Positions 1-13,189 are shown, numbered from the stretch's first letter. The stretch is 64,000 nucleotides of DNA from Hyperoodon ampullatus (GCA_949752795.1 OX457058.1:157917353-157981352), one strand, 5' to 3'. A program made the numbers and translations. The notes: generated by a model not told the origin, from the letters alone.

Positions 1-2649
1 AGTTACTGACAGCCTGTAAGCACCCACATAGAATCTGTTTAAAATACATGTTTCAATGCCTAAAATATATTTGTTTCTTTCCTTTGTATAAGTTTATTAT
101 ATGTATATTATCAGGTACATAGGAACATAATTGCTGGAAGCAATTTCCCAAAAGGAAGAAGTTTTGTGAGTTTCAGACAAGAATCTATACCTTATTCACC
201 CCAAAAATTTCAGCTAAGACTTAATGCCATTTTGAGTTAACAAAAGGACTGATGTTTTTAATGAGGAATCCTGTATTCACTACCCAAAAATAAACTTACA
301 AAATAAAGTCTCTCATCAGGAAAATTGTTCGATTATTATTTTAAGTTTCAGTAGAATACTTAACTTTTTTTGTGTCTTATAAAAAGTGTAGGTATAGACA
401 GTTTTCCCCCAAGGCCAGTGGTGTCTGGGCCAGCTCACAGAGACACTCAGGAACCAACTGTGCTCATCTCTTCCCAACTCTGTCTCCAGTGATGCTGTTT
501 GAGGGCTTGAAACCAGCCAAATGGGGGGTTTTATACCACTGAACTCGGCAAATGCTACAAATCAGGGTTCCCCTCTTTGCCCCCAGAGAACCTATTTTTA
601 AAAGTTACCAGCACACTAATGGCTAAGTTTGACTAAGAACTTACTTCTTGTCGTAGTTTTATTATTACATTTACATTTCATTTTAGGGTTTACAAAGTGA
701 TGTAACACTCAAGAAAACCCTGTGATAGAGAAAGACATTACTGTTTCCATTCTACTGATGAAGTACAAAAGGTTAAGTAACTTGACCAAGATCATATGGC
801 CAGCAAATGGCAAAAATACAGAACTCCACTCTTGGTCTTCTGATTCCAATAAAGCCTCCTATAAAATTATTTTTGTTGAAATCATAATAAGGTGATAATC
901 CAATATCCTTCAAATATTAATAGCAGCTGGAGTATTTCATTAAAATATTTTATGTTTAAATTTAAAAACAGGCATGAGAAGGGTAGATCTAGATGGGGAA
1001 AAATATAACTTCTGCAGAGAAAAAAATATGGGTAATGTATCACACTTATTAGACTCAGAAAAAGTAATAGATTAAGCTGAAGCCGAAAGACAAAGAAATG
1101 TAACATTTACAAAGCTATTTATCTAAAGCCCTCTTGTACATAACTCAGTATATTAAATCTGCGATGACAACCATTGCTATCAACTCCTGTTAATTAACAT
1201 AAATGAGTCAAAAGTATGGAATTATATTCATAAAATAGCATGAGGTGGGGCTGTTCCTACGGGTAACTTATTCAGTTTAAGAGAAGAGTTCTGGGCTCTC
1301 ACGATCTCTGGTTCTCCTGTTAAGCTCGTATGCTTCTTTTGTACCACATTATAGAGTAACTACAACATCCCTCCGCATCTCAGTCTTTCGAATTAAAAAA
1401 AAAGTCTAAAGTTTTCGGAGAATCTACAGAATAGTTCTAAACGGTGTCTTCTTTATATACAGGTAATTTCTTAAAGCTTTATTGTCACCTCACTATACAC
1501 AAATACAAAGCACTTCCTTTGGATGAGGAAAGAAATTTTACCACGTTACAGGGAAAGAGTCAAACCAGACAGATCACAAAGCAAGTCAGCAGCAAATTTT
1601 TTGATTTCTAGCTTTTCAAACATTTTAACCCAACATCCACAGAACATGTTCTATATGTCTCAAACATCATGCTAGACACCATAAGAGGATACAAAAATGG
1701 CTAAGACCTGCTACCTGCCCCTCTGGCGATGTATGAACACACAATAAACACACCATAATATAAGGCAGTCTAAATGTGCCGTACTAGCAGTTCCGAAAAA
1801 GAGCTATGGAAACACACAGAATAGAAATATTTATCCCAACCTCAGTTGAGATATATGCTATCTTCAGTGAATCTATAAAAGAAGTGAAAAATTAATTGGG
1901 CCTTGAAAGATTAGGCAGCCTTTTTCCTCCTGCAGATTGAGGGAAAGACAATCCAGTCCTCATGGTGTTTTCATACTAATAAACGGAGATTTAAAAATTA
2001 AAAATATGGACTCTATATCATATGATGATGAGTGCTATGGAGAAAAACTAAAGCAGGAAGGAGGGATAGATTTATCACACTCCTGACAATCATGTTATGA
2101 AATGATTCCCCTGCATGGTGATAAAGCTAATACCATTAGATCTTACAATATTTCCCCAAATGTAAGATCTCAATTATGCATTTACCCAGGCAACTTTGAT
2201 TTGGAAAAGAAGGGGTAAATCTCAAAAGCCCTGGGTTTACAAAACCCATAAGCTGATCCACTTTAGTTACCATACCAATAAGGACCATGGTTATAGCTTC
2301 TATGGCCTTGACAAGTCTTTGCCTTTTATATTTTAGGAGATCATAAATGTTGAATGAGGGCACGTTTCAGGTCCACGACTAACTGCCGCCTCTGCCTTTC
2401 CTGAACTCCCAAAATAGCTAAACGTTCTTTTTAAAGGGATTCAGTGCTCTGAAATAGGTGCTCCCAGGTGGCTGCTATAACTCATTTCAACCTGGCTGAA
2501 CAGGCATGAATAAGCCTCTTTATTGTTAGTTCTATCTTCCCTTCAGTGCTTGGGAATACAGAATGATCTCTAAAAGTTTACGCTTTATTAACTTCATGAG
2601 CCACCAGAAAATTTCCTCCAGTATCATCAGGATAATTCAGTGCGGGTAC
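1..2649 (-). other. CEP128: CEP128 intron, left flank (incomplete)
   Basis: This is the intronic sequence downstream (in transcript sense) of the 651-nt exon; its acceptor lies beyond the window. It contains a MIR relic near 690-840 and AT-rich sequence otherwise. A segment at about 1630-2090 has the look of a very old interspersed repeat (phrases such as 'gtgctatggagaaaaa'), but I cannot name the family. At 2136-2363 the minus strand holds a 75-codon open stretch (KAIEAITMVLIGMVTKVDQL) that I do not recognise. No further CEP128 exon was seen. Confidence 0.75.
690..840 (-). repeat. MIR SINE relic
   Basis: The plus strand reads 'gatgaag...aggttaagtaacttgaccaagatcatatggccagcaaatggc', the reverse complement of the MIR core and tRNA-proximal part. 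It is diverged, as expected for this ancient family. Confidence 0.8.
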
Positions 2650-3300
2650 CTTCAGTGTCCTAATATGATTCTCGGCCTCGCTCTTTTCTTTCTTGAAGTG
2701 CTTCATCAGCTCCTGGATATTCTGTTCATGTTTAGTTTTCACACTCTGCAATGAGGATGTGAGATCTTCCAGCTCCCTCTGGTGAACATCTCTTTCCAGC
2801 TTTAACTGTGTAATGATTGTAGCTGTTTCTTCATCTTTAGATTTTGCCTGTGTCTTGAGGTCAGAAATGTTCTTGAGTACCTCTTTCCTGGCTCTCTGTT
2901 CCTCCACCAATTTATTGGCGAGATCTGCCCGGATGGCACTCAAGTCCTTGATGGCCTCTTGCATCTCAAGAAGCTGAGCTTGGTCCCTGGCCTGGCTCTC
3001 CTTCAGCGCTGAAATTTCTTCCTCCAGGTGCGCTTTCTCAGCTTTCATCTGGCTTTGAATCTTACTCTGTGTTTTCAATTCACTTTCTAGCCTATGGATG
3101 GTATCCAGGGAATCCTGTACTTCTAGTTCAAGGTCAGCTTGATGAGACTTAACATCACTTAGTTTCTGCTCCTTACAGTGAAGCTCCTCCTCTTGAAGGG
3201 CGCGCCTGGTTAGCACATCATTCAGTTCCTTTCGAAGATTCTCTATTTGTTGTAACGCTGCATAAAGCTGGCTTTTCAATTCATCCTTTTCTTTTAGAAT
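2650..3300 (-). CDS. CEP128: CEP128 large internal exon (sixth in the window, 651 nt)
   Basis: This exon encodes 217 residues, from ILKEKDELKSQLYAAL through LEEEISALKESQARD to KSEAENHIRTLK, about human residues 521-737. ENLRKELNDVLTRRALQEEEL and the C-terminal run HEQNIQELMKHFKKEK are recognisably CEP128. The acceptor is CTAACCCAATAG, and both phases are 0. The donor is AAG|GTACCC, unusual because +4 and +5 are both C. If it is not used, the frame continues 23 codons into the intron (VPALNYPDDTGGNF...) and stops at 2578-2580. The whole exon is predicted coiled coil with many Lys/Glu and periodic Leu/Ile. The following exon (expected to begin AESLEEK in human) is not found between 1 and 2649. 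Confidence 0.96.
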
Positions 3301-3824
3301 CTATTGGGTTAGGAACAGAAAGCAAAAATTACTGTAAAATTCACCATATACACTGCCAGAAAGCAAAAATAAGGTTTAAGCCACAAGGAGAAGAAATATT
3401 CATAAAATAATATTTTGTATTTCTTTCTGGTTTTTTAATGAAAAATAATTTTTAGGCTAGAAAAAGGAAGAAAAATACAATTGCTCTGAAGTAGTACCAC
3501 ACTGAGATATATGTTTCAGATTTTCATCACCAAAACATATCAATCCATGATCATAAATAATTATTTAAATGTAACATAAAATTGATCAAAAGAATGGGGG
3601 AAAAAAAGGCTCCAATTATAATTTACCAGAGGTTGAAATAATACAGTGTTACTTAAAGTAACATGATTTGCATTTCAATAGCACACTTTTTAAAAGGAGA
3701 CACCTCAAAACAGATACAGAACAGATTCGGAAGATAATATAGGGAAGCAAACAAATATAGTCTACGAAAGGTTTTGATACAATCAGTCATTATTAATCAA
3801 ATAATGTCCACAGTGACAAGAAAC

Positions 3825-3850
3825 ACACCAGTATGTTAACATACTGGTGT
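3825..3850. repeat. Perfect 26-bp palindrome
   Basis: ACACCAGTATGTT is followed directly by its reverse complement AACATACTGGTGT with no spacer. The flanking bases do not pair. It lies in intronic DNA about 525 bp from the 651-nt exon. Confidence 0.95.
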
Positions 3851-4361
3851 CTTCAAGTCCCATGAAGGTAGAAATGAGTTTAAGATTAGGAGAGGTTGGG
3901 AAAGGACTCACAAGAAAAGTCAAAGGACCAGAAGGCCATCGCCCTCCGCCAGCCTTTTTAGGGGGTTAGGGCTAACATTGAGGGACAGCAGCCAAGAACT
4001 AACCTGCGAATCCTCACCATCCATCAATGCAAACAAAAAAGCCAGCAGCTAAGGAGGCTGAAACTGCCCCACCCCCACCCCAACACTGGCACCAAGGCCA
4101 TTTCTGTACCTGGTTACTGATGCCTACCATGGCTTGAACCCGGAAAAAAAAAATTAAGATTCATTTTAGAATTAGAAATAATGAGTTAAGATGCAAACAG
4201 TTTCAAGGCATTTTTATACTTGACATTTTACACTGCAGTGTGAAACAATTCAGGATAAAATGTAATGAGTCAATCACTCCAAAAAAAGTAGTTTCCTCAA
4301 ATCCCTCTCATTTTAACAGGGAGAATCAGCATGAAGCTAACATGAGAAATAATAAAAGGAG

Positions 4362-4505
4362 GGGATTAAGCAGTTGAGCTCTGACCAGGAGAACTGAATT
4401 TGATTCTCAGTCCAGTCATAAGCAGTTCTATGGCCTTAAAGAAATTATTTATCTTTATAAAGATAGTAATAAAAGCTACATCACAGGGTTGTGATGAAGA
4501 CTAGT
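4362..4505 (+). repeat. MIR SINE relic
   Basis: It contains 'ttgagctctgaccaggagaactgaatttgattctcag...tggccttaaagaaattatttatc' and 'catcacagggttgtgatgaagac', in the order of the MIR consensus. Confidence 0.7.
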
Positions 4506-4735
4506 GGGAAGGGAGAAACAAAAAGTGGGGGTGGGATTTAAGTTCAAGGAGAAACCAGGATCTCAGGGAGGTACTTATGCAAGATAGTGATCAAAGCTGT
4601 GAAGAGAGGGGATAACTGATAAAGCAATGTCCCTGGATTGAAAAGAGTCTGGAACACAGATGACAGAGTTCACTCTAGAAGAAAGATTTTAACGCAGGAA
4701 AAATGGTTAGAAATATAGATAAGCCTAAGGGTGGA

Positions 4736-5319
4736 TGTATTATTTTTCTATTGCAGTGTAACAAACTCCAACAAATTTCGTGGCTTAAAACAACACCCAT
4801 TTATTATCTCATTGTTTTCCAGAGGTCATAAATCCCGGCAAGGTATTCTGCCTCCGGTCTCCTAATGCTAAAAGCAAGGTGTCAGCTAACCTGGGCTTTT
4901 AGCTGGAGGATTTGGGGGGAGAATCCACTTGCAAGTTCATTCATGGTGTTGGAAAAATTTAGTTCTGTGGACCTAGGATGTGTTTCCTTGCTAGCTTTGG
5001 GCCAGGGGTTTTTCTGAGCTTCTGAAGGCCACCCACACTCCTTGGCTCATGGACTCCTCTGTCTCTGCAGCCAGTAACACCACACTGAACCCTTCTCATG
5101 TTTTGAATCCCTCTGACTTCCCTTTCTCCCAACAGACAGAATAATTTATCTGCTTTGAAGGACTCCTGTGATTAGATGAGGTCCATCCAGATAACCTCCT
5201 TATCTTAAAATCAACTTGCCAAGTAACATATCATAATCATGGGAGTGATATTTCATCTTATTCACAGGTTCCAGGAGTTAGGTTGACATATCTTTGGGAG
5301 GTCACTCTACATACCACAC
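4736..5319 (-). mobile_element. MaLR LTR (MLT1-type), minus strand
   Basis: The left end, 'tgtaacaaactccaacaaatttcgtggcttaaaacaacac', is the reverse complement of the characteristic MLT1 3' end ('...ttgttttaagccac...'). The right end, 'ggttccaggagttaggttgacatatctttgggaggtcactctacataccaca', is the reverse complement of its start. The ERVL-MaLR family is ancient (placental-wide), and the copy is diverged. Confidence 0.78.
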
Positions 5320-8300
5320 AAGAGAAGACAAAAACTGACAGAATCCAGTCTTGGCTGTAAGGGTGATGTGGGAGGGACCTTAGAATGAGGGGAGGGTGCA
5401 TAAATATAGTGACTAATGTTTGGAACAGATAACATAGGCCCCTGGCCCTGAGTTAAGAGACTCCCATGTAGCCCTGAAGATAAAAATCATATTTCCAAGA
5501 TGGCCCTAGCACGTAAAATGTCTTTGATTTCAAAATACCATAAGTTGGTTTAAACAGCAAGGATATTTCTTTTTCTCACATGATGGGAAGACCAGAGATG
5601 GGGTGTCTCAAGAAGAGTCCTTCAAAACTCAGGCTCTGCTACTCTACAACTCTCCATGTTTCACCCTCAGCTTCAGTGTTCCAAATATTACATCGATTCA
5701 TGACAAAAGTGACAGCCTTTGGGTGGACAGTCTCAGACTATGTTGGTCAAGTTTAGAATTTCTTTGGCAATATAGATACTAAAAGCTAAGTAAGTTCTGT
5801 CTATTTTCTTTTGGTTAATGCTTGGCTAGTAGCCATAGCCCAACATTTTGTCTAGACATTGACTCCGAGTCTGAAAATGTCAGTGTCTTAACCACCACCT
5901 CAATATCCTGGACATTCCCAGGGGCCCTCAGTTGAATAGCCTTTATCTTGAGGGAATTCAAAACAATGGACTTGGGTCTCCTTTGTCTGGCCAGAAGCAC
6001 ATAAATAGGAGAACTTGAAAGGGGCCTGAAAAACCAGGCTTGTTTTTTACCCCATTTAAATTTCTGCTAAGTTTCCTACCTCTCTCTCTTGCTTGGACTA
6101 ACTTCTGCATGGATAAACAATTTGGCTTTTCCAACTCTAAAAGACTCCAAATTATCAGATTCAGTAAATGTGGATTATAGATTGCAGATTTTCAGTCTCC
6201 CAATGCCCCCAAATCTTGCTCTCTGCTTTTAGACACATCAGTTTCAACCTATACTTCTCTTTACCTTCCAGGACTTTTCTGAAGGCTGCAATAAGTACAC
6301 AACAGACTCCAACATCCTAAAGTTTTTCTACTGGTCACTTAATACCATTCCCTGAAGCAGAGCAACAAGGTCCCAAGGTATGACTTCTGATGGTTCAATC
6401 AACAGCATGGCAAGTTTTTCCAATTATTCCTTTAGAAAAGTACAGTCCTCCCTGTCCTCACCCCACTTCTCCACTTAATCAATCCTACATTTTAGGTTCT
6501 TTAACTTATAGCTCCTTACTCCTAGAACTGATGTTTCACATAAGCTTGAATTTCTTCTGCTGAGAGTAAGAGAAAACTCCAGTTCAAGCTGGCTTAAACT
6601 ACAAGGTAATTTATTATCATTCCAGGCAGAACTGCTCCACAGTATGTCAAAGCTCTAGATCCACCTCTCTGCACTGCTCTCAGCAGTACCCTCCCTTGGA
6701 GTGAGGCTTCATTCTCAGGACCATAGCAAGATAGCTTCAGCCATTTCTGGCATCACAGCCAAATATAACAACGTTCAGAGAAGAAGAACATCTCCCTCCT
6801 AGTGTTATCTTTTTTAGGAATGAGTAAATGTTTACCAGAAGCTCCCCAACAGACTTCATAGTTCATTCTTCAGAAGAATAGTTCTTGATCAGAAGAGGGC
6901 TATATGTCTAGTAACTGGCCTACATTAATTTTTTAATGGAATGGAATGAATTGCAGTGCGGTCAGGGAGGTAACCAAGACCACTATAGGAGCCAATTGAT
7001 ATCCTACGTACGTTTTGCTAGTACCACTCAAGAGCAGGAACAGAAAAAGTAGAGAGTTGGGTTGATTCCAGATTGAAGATCAGTAAAATGTGTGAGGTGG
7101 AAGCAAGAAATTGAAGATGCTGGTGAACATGTCGTCAGAGTAGCTTTTCATGAAGTCCAGTCTAACAGGAAAAAAAACCAATTCCAGGAAACAGCTGGTC
7201 AACCAAAGGAATGTGGAAAGATCAAAATCAGATGGTAATAGTTAAAAGAGGAAAAGGGAATAAAAGAAATGTGGACAGAGACTGAAATTTTAGAAAAGAT
7301 CTGAACACAGAGAAACTACAGATGATGACAAATCTTAGCCATTGAAATTAGCTGCTGAGTGATTTGAAGGTCACTATAAAATAGGAAATTAGTGAAGTAT
7401 AAGGATACAGAGTTCAATGGGTTGCTGACTTGAACTTGGAAATCACCAAAGATACTGGCAAGAATTACATGTAATGAAACAGGCTGAGGGGAAGCCAGGT
7501 GTGAAAATCCTTGGGAAATGTGGAGGCGAAATGGAGAAATAAGTAGCAGTCAGGAACAATGGGAAGGGAATGTTCTAACCAAACACTGCTTCCATAGAAG
7601 AAGAGCTGTAAGGGATGATTGATTATAAGAGGAGGATTGAAAATGGCTGGTGTGAAGCCAAAAGAATGATACGGCCTAAAACCATGGTGATTATAGGAAC
7701 AGGAACCAATTCCTCAAAGGCCTGATGCCCAGTATATATAGTTTTTAGAATTAACTAAAAGGTAGACAAGAAACATTTTTAAAGAAAAAAAGGTTATTTT
7801 TCTGCATGTGAGGGAACATGCAGAAAGACTACTGGATTATACTAACATATCAGTGCTCTAGCCTTTCTTAAATTGCATATAACAATTACACATTAAAAAA
7901 GTATGCACTTTAGCACTGATCCTTCTTACTTTTCAATCATTAAGAAATTCAAATTTTAAAAGACAGTATATATTACATATAGCTCTTTTATTTCCCTCAG
8001 CATGAAGGCAATACACAGAAGGAAAAGATGGCAATTTAAGATTCTTGAAGTCAAATCAAGCAAAAAGCTCAATACATGGGCAAGCCAATTATTCTGCCAA
8101 TTCAACAAGAAAAACAAGACAAAACCAAACCAAACCTAGGGATCATTCCCATTATCCATGTTATAAAAAAGAACATGAATTTGGAAACATTCAGAAAAGT
8201 ATACATTATGATCAAAACCCAAGTTCAGATTTTTTCCTTTATCATTTTCAAAGCACATATAAAAACCAATGACTTCAAAAAGCACTTTAAAAACGGCAAA

Positions 8301-8419
8301 AGTATCACAATTTATGATTAGATTATTTATATCAATAGAATTTTAGACCTTCCAATATGCGTTCATCTACATATCTCTAAAGAATATCATGATTCCCTGA
8401 TATAAACATCCATGTCATT

Positions 8420-8845
8420 GTCCTTTTTTTCCCCCCAACAACGGTGCCTTAGCTTCTGCTGTATAACAAAGTGAATCAGCCATACATATACACGTATCCC
8501 CGTATCTCCTCCCTCTTGCGTCTCCCTCCCACTCTCCCTATCCCACCCCTCTAGGTGGTCACAAAACACTGAGCTAATCTCCCCGTGCTATGCAGCTGCT
8601 TCCCACGAGTCATCCATTCTACATTTGGTAGTGTATATATGTCCATGCCACTCTCTCACCTTGTCCCAGCCCACCCCTCCCCCTCTCCATGTCCTCGAGT
8701 CCACTCTCCACATCTGTGTCTTTATTCCTGTTCTTTATTCCTGTTCTGGCCCTAGGTTCTTCAGAACCCCCCCCCTTTTTTTTTTTTTTTTAGATTCCAT
8801 ATATATGCGTTAGCATACGGTATTTGGTTTTCTCTTAAGGAAAGT
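8420..8845 (-). mobile_element. LINE-1 3' end fragment (minus strand)
   Basis: The minus strand matches the same L1 3' end lineage as 18074-18593: 'gattcactttgttatacagcag', 'cctagaggggtgggat' and 'ggagggagacgcaagagg' are recognisable in reverse complement. The T/C-rich run at about 8424-8438 corresponds to the tail. A 14-bp segment ('tttattcctgttct') is duplicated in tandem at about 8720-8745. I could not define a target-site duplication. It is sense with respect to CEP128. Confidence 0.85.
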
Positions 8846-11045
8846 ATACAACCTTACCTATCTGGGTTTTTTCTGCAATGATATGCTATTTGTTTGATAT
8901 TCCATATTCTTCAGTAATGAAGCAGTTTTGTGATATGATATATATCTCATAATCTTACCAAGATTCCAAAATGTAAAAAGCAGGAAAAAATAAATAAGAG
9001 CAATTTTTAAGAGAATAAAAGCCTTTGGCCTTCTAATGAATTTTTAAGTGGCATATCTTAAAGCAGAAAATAAATTAAGCTGGAAAAAGAAAAATGGAAG
9101 TAGGCACAGAACTATTTTGAAAATCCAAAAATTGCATCTTCTGAGCATATAAAATGGCTCAACAAGGCTACTTACTAAACAATTAACTCATTCTTTAAAC
9201 TATAATGTGTTTTATTTGTAAACCAGTACCATTTTTATTTTAACATACACTTCCAAATATACCCTGGAGTCATTTTTGGAAAATAATTAGTCCTACAAAC
9301 CAAAAAAGGAGTAGGCTGTATTACTACTGCCCTAGGGTGGCTCTGTGATTTTATTAAAAATTAAATACTCTTTAGAGGCATTATTCAGTAAGATATTAAA
9401 AATATACTTTTTCCAAAGTTATTTACAATGTATTTCCACATCACAGACTTACTGGACACTTGAATTTGCAGTGAAATATCTGTTACCCTTTCTTCCTTGA
9501 TTAACCGTTGCTCTAACTGCGACATGCTGCATTAATTTTTAAGGCTTTTAAAGTGGAAATTACAATGCCTGCTGTGATAATTGTAATACTACCCTAACTG
9601 TGGCAATCACTTTAAAACTACTTCTTTGCTTATCATTAGCAATGCTAAGTGATAAAAATAATTATATCAAGAGTATTCTGGGAAATGACTGTTTAACAAT
9701 TTTTAATATTCTGAAAAGCTCAATCTAGATAACTCTCAGTACCATGGATTAGGATACTGTCTGATGGCGTGGACCCTTCTAAATTTCCTCTAATTAAGTA
9801 AAATCCCCAGATGGTTCTCAATCAATCAATCCCCCCAACCACTCTTCTCTCTAGCTACCTCCCTTATAGCCAGGCTCATTGAACCAGCTGCCAAACCAGG
9901 CTGACAACAGAATAATCAAGGTAGAGCAATTTCCTGGGATCAAATCAATTCAGATTCAAGCCTGAAAGGCTTAGAGCTGCTTTACCTTGGGGCAACTAGT
10001 CATCCAGTAAGTGTCAGATGGGTTAAAGTGAAAAGCACTCCATAATGAGCGCAAAGTGATCACTTCCTCCATCTTTTATATGTCCAAGAAATTCATATGT
10101 AAAAACGAAAGCATCTTTTCCAGGACAGCTCATCTGTCATGAAATAAGCATCTGTCACTCTTAAGTGCTGACAATTGATTTTATAAATATAATTGCCCTA
10201 CATTTTGCTTTCTTTTGAAAGAAAGTTGACTTATCCAAATGACTATTCTTCTGGAACATTCAGAGTTCTTGACAAGTGACAAATGACAAAGCAGAAGTGA
10301 TAAACCAAGACTAAACATGGATAAAAATCAATCATGACTTTCCTGCTTATTACTTTAGAAACATCTGGGTTTAATTCAATGCAAAGATACAGGTGAGAAT
10401 CAACATAGGAGCATAAAATCCATTTAAAGTAACTGATTATACAAGAGAAAAGATGATGTGAAAACATACACAGATCAATGAAATGCTTTTTGTTGCTATC
10501 AAAGAGGCACAAAAGTCTTAAAGAGGTTTGAGATCTGATAATACCGCTCAGTGAGATTATCAATGTCACTCACTTAACTTATAGAAGCTGCCAGAAAATG
10601 CTCCAGTAGTAACGGCTGCATTTGAAACGCTTCTTTCTAACCAATACTTAAGTTGAAATATACAAATAGATGATATTTTAAAATACATGCATTGGGGGAA
10701 AAGGCATGTGATATTAAGGAAGATTTTGTGATTCTCTTCCATTTGGATATTAAAGAATAATTTCAAATTAGGGAACTAAAAGCTATACTAGAGGAGGAGA
10801 GTGGATCTACTTTAAGTGTAAACTCTGAAAAGCCACAGAATGTTAAAAGATTACAAAGGCTTTAAAAAGGTTTTAAAAACTAAGTTACCTTTTACCTTGA
10901 AATAGTCTAGACATAAAGACTCTTCTATCAAGAACATCTTGATAGGTTATATGCACGGCATAGCATTCAAGTGTTTGTTCAAAGGACATATGAATGAATG
11001 TTTGGTCACAGCAAAAATCAGTCCTCAGGAATCTGGCTTTTATAC

Positions 11046-11396
11046 CTGATTATTCTTGTCTGTCAGTTGATCAAGAGTTTCAGATTGTTTCTCCAGTGCT
11101 CGCTCTAACTTCTTATGCTTAATCTTCCACTGCCTAATGGACTCCTGAGCTTTCAGCTTCAGCCCTTCTCTCCTCTCCTCTGCCTCTTGTCTCAGGGCCT
11201 CCGACTGCTGGAACTCAAGGAGGTACTGCTCGGCCTGCTTGGTTGCATCCTCAGCATGCTGAGTCAGCTTTGAGATCTGGAGGTCAGCGCGCTTATGTCT
11301 GGCGTCACATGTCTCAAAGTGATTCTGGATCTCCTTCAGTTCATCCAACATCTCTAGTTGCTGTTTCTCCCTGTTCTCCAATTCACATGTTAAATT
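11046..11396 (-). CDS. CEP128: CEP128 internal exon (fifth in the window, 351 nt)
   Basis: This exon encodes 117 residues starting NLTCELENREKQQLEML and ending EKQSETLDQLTDKNNQ, about human residues 404-520. The block AEDATKQAEQYLLEF and the motif KAQESIRQWKIKHKKLERAL are near-identical to human CEP128. The acceptor is TTCTTCCTAG and the donor CAG|GTATAA has a non-consensus +5 base. Both phases are 0. The exon is strongly charged, without membrane or signal segments, and reads as continuous coiled coil. The true frame starts at the acceptor (AAT TTA ACA TGT), upstream of the internal Met in this exon. Confidence 0.96.
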
Positions 11397-12046
11397 CTAG
11401 GAAGAAAGCATTTGAGATATCAGGAACACGGTCTTGTCAAAATTAGATGCATAACATATCATCAAACAAGAATCACTAATGTCACTAAACTAGCAATCAA
11501 TCTAGAAAATATGATCTTTTTCCATGTATTTTATGATCACATTAGTTGAGAATAATTTTTTATAAAAATATTTTCTTTTTTAGACTACTTCATTATCCAA
11601 AAAGGAAAAATATGTTTTTTTCCAATTGACTGTCACTAAAATAGAAGGTCTTGCTGACGAGAAAAACAATGTGCATTACTTTAGTAAGAACCTAGTGTTT
11701 TGTACAACTGAAGAAACATCAATGTTTTAAAATTTGTCAGATATCAGAGCAATTATATGCAATCATACGTAACGCTTCACTTTTTGGCAGCACCTAAAAT
11801 TTTGTTATAATAAAATAAAAATCTGTAACAAAAAATGAGCATTGATGATAGAAACATCAGTAATAGATAACACTGTATGTGAAAGTCCATTTAAAAGACT
11901 CTCAATAAAGTATTTATAGATAGGTTATTTCCAGCTAAATTAACATAATGTTATAAGTTGATGAACTTACCTCAAGCTTACATAAATCACTGCAGGATAG
12001 ATTTTTAAATAAACTTAAATTTATGTGGAATACATACCTAATCAAG

Positions 12047-12089
12047 AAAAGAACCTAAACTCTTTTTTTTTAAAAGAACCTAAACTCTT
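12047..12089. repeat. 18-bp direct repeat around a T-run
   Basis: AAAAGAACCTAAACTCTT occurs at 12047-12064 and 12072-12089, separated only by seven T residues. It looks like a target-site duplication without an inserted body, or a slippage duplication. Confidence 0.9.
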
Positions 12090-13189
12090 AAAAGCTAGCT
12101 TCCCCAAACCAAAAGTGGTCAATAATACATTTGGAACTTACACTTAATCATCATGATTCATACATATTTTTAATCTGAGAAGAATGGGCAAAGATGGATT
12201 GTTAACTTCAAAAGTGAGAGGACATTATATAACATTCTATACAAATAAAAGAATGAATATAATCATTAACATTAAGCCACTCTTGTAAAACTCTGGGAGT
12301 GACAAGTTCAAATACAAGTGCTTCCAATGTATCCCATAAGCTGTCCCTCCTGAGCCTTAGTTTCCAAATACCTGTGGTTACAACGGTGACATGAAAATGT
12401 CATGTGTCCAAGTAAGACTGGATTCAGAAGGCTAAGATGACGCTGCAAGCTGGACAAACAATAAACATCATCTACACTGTCCTGAAGCACCTACAAACAG
12501 AGACTGGAAACATTTAAAAACCTCCTATGACTCTAACAGCAAAATGTTCAGTTCCAGATTCATCATCCCTGAACTGTGGCTCAAATAAAGTTAAATTTCT
12601 CTCATGATTAAAGTCATGGTGTGACATTATGGCAATAACATAAAAATAATGCCTCGAAAACAAGAGGTTTGCATTTGCTCAGTTTGCTAAATTCAGTGCA
12701 GCCTGGAAGAGATGAGTCACTTCTTTATCCACCCAAACAAAATAGTAAATTGAGAACTGTGCACTTGTTTGTGTGGAAAATTCTAAAATGAGATCAGAAA
12801 ACCCTAGTGATGGTGGTTTACCCCTTTGCCCTTATCTAAAAGTTTTACCACCATGCCAGAAATCAGCTTTATTAACAAGCAGTATTCAAGTGGTTTTCCA
12901 GATCAAGAAAGAGACACCATTTTTTTCCCCACAACAAAGACTTGGGAGAGTGGTTTCACTTGCTATGTGTTAGGCAGATAATTTACAGAAAGGTTAATAA
13001 GACCTGGCTACAACACCAAAGAAGATAATAATCTAACTGCAGAGATATTCAGACTATCAGCTAAATTACAAGAGTGGATAGTACAAGGTGATGACGGACA
13101 GCTACTTGGACAGGTCTATATTCTACAGCGTGGCTGGGGAGGGTCTCTCTTAGGAGGTGACATATGAGCTGAGATCTAAATGAGAAGGA

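Larger units (their letters stand above)
3301..11045 (-). other. CEP128: CEP128 intron (7.7 kb)
   Basis: This intron separates the 651-nt and 351-nt exons. Recognisable contents are a 26-bp perfect palindrome (3825-3850), a MIR (about 4362-4505), a MaLR/MLT1-type LTR (4736-5319) and an L1 3' end in antisense (about 8420-8845). Stretches at about 5540-5730 and 6540-6900 resemble diverged interspersed repeats of uncertain family. The rest (7000-8400, 8850-11045) is AT-rich intronic DNA in which I see no gene. Confidence 0.75.
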
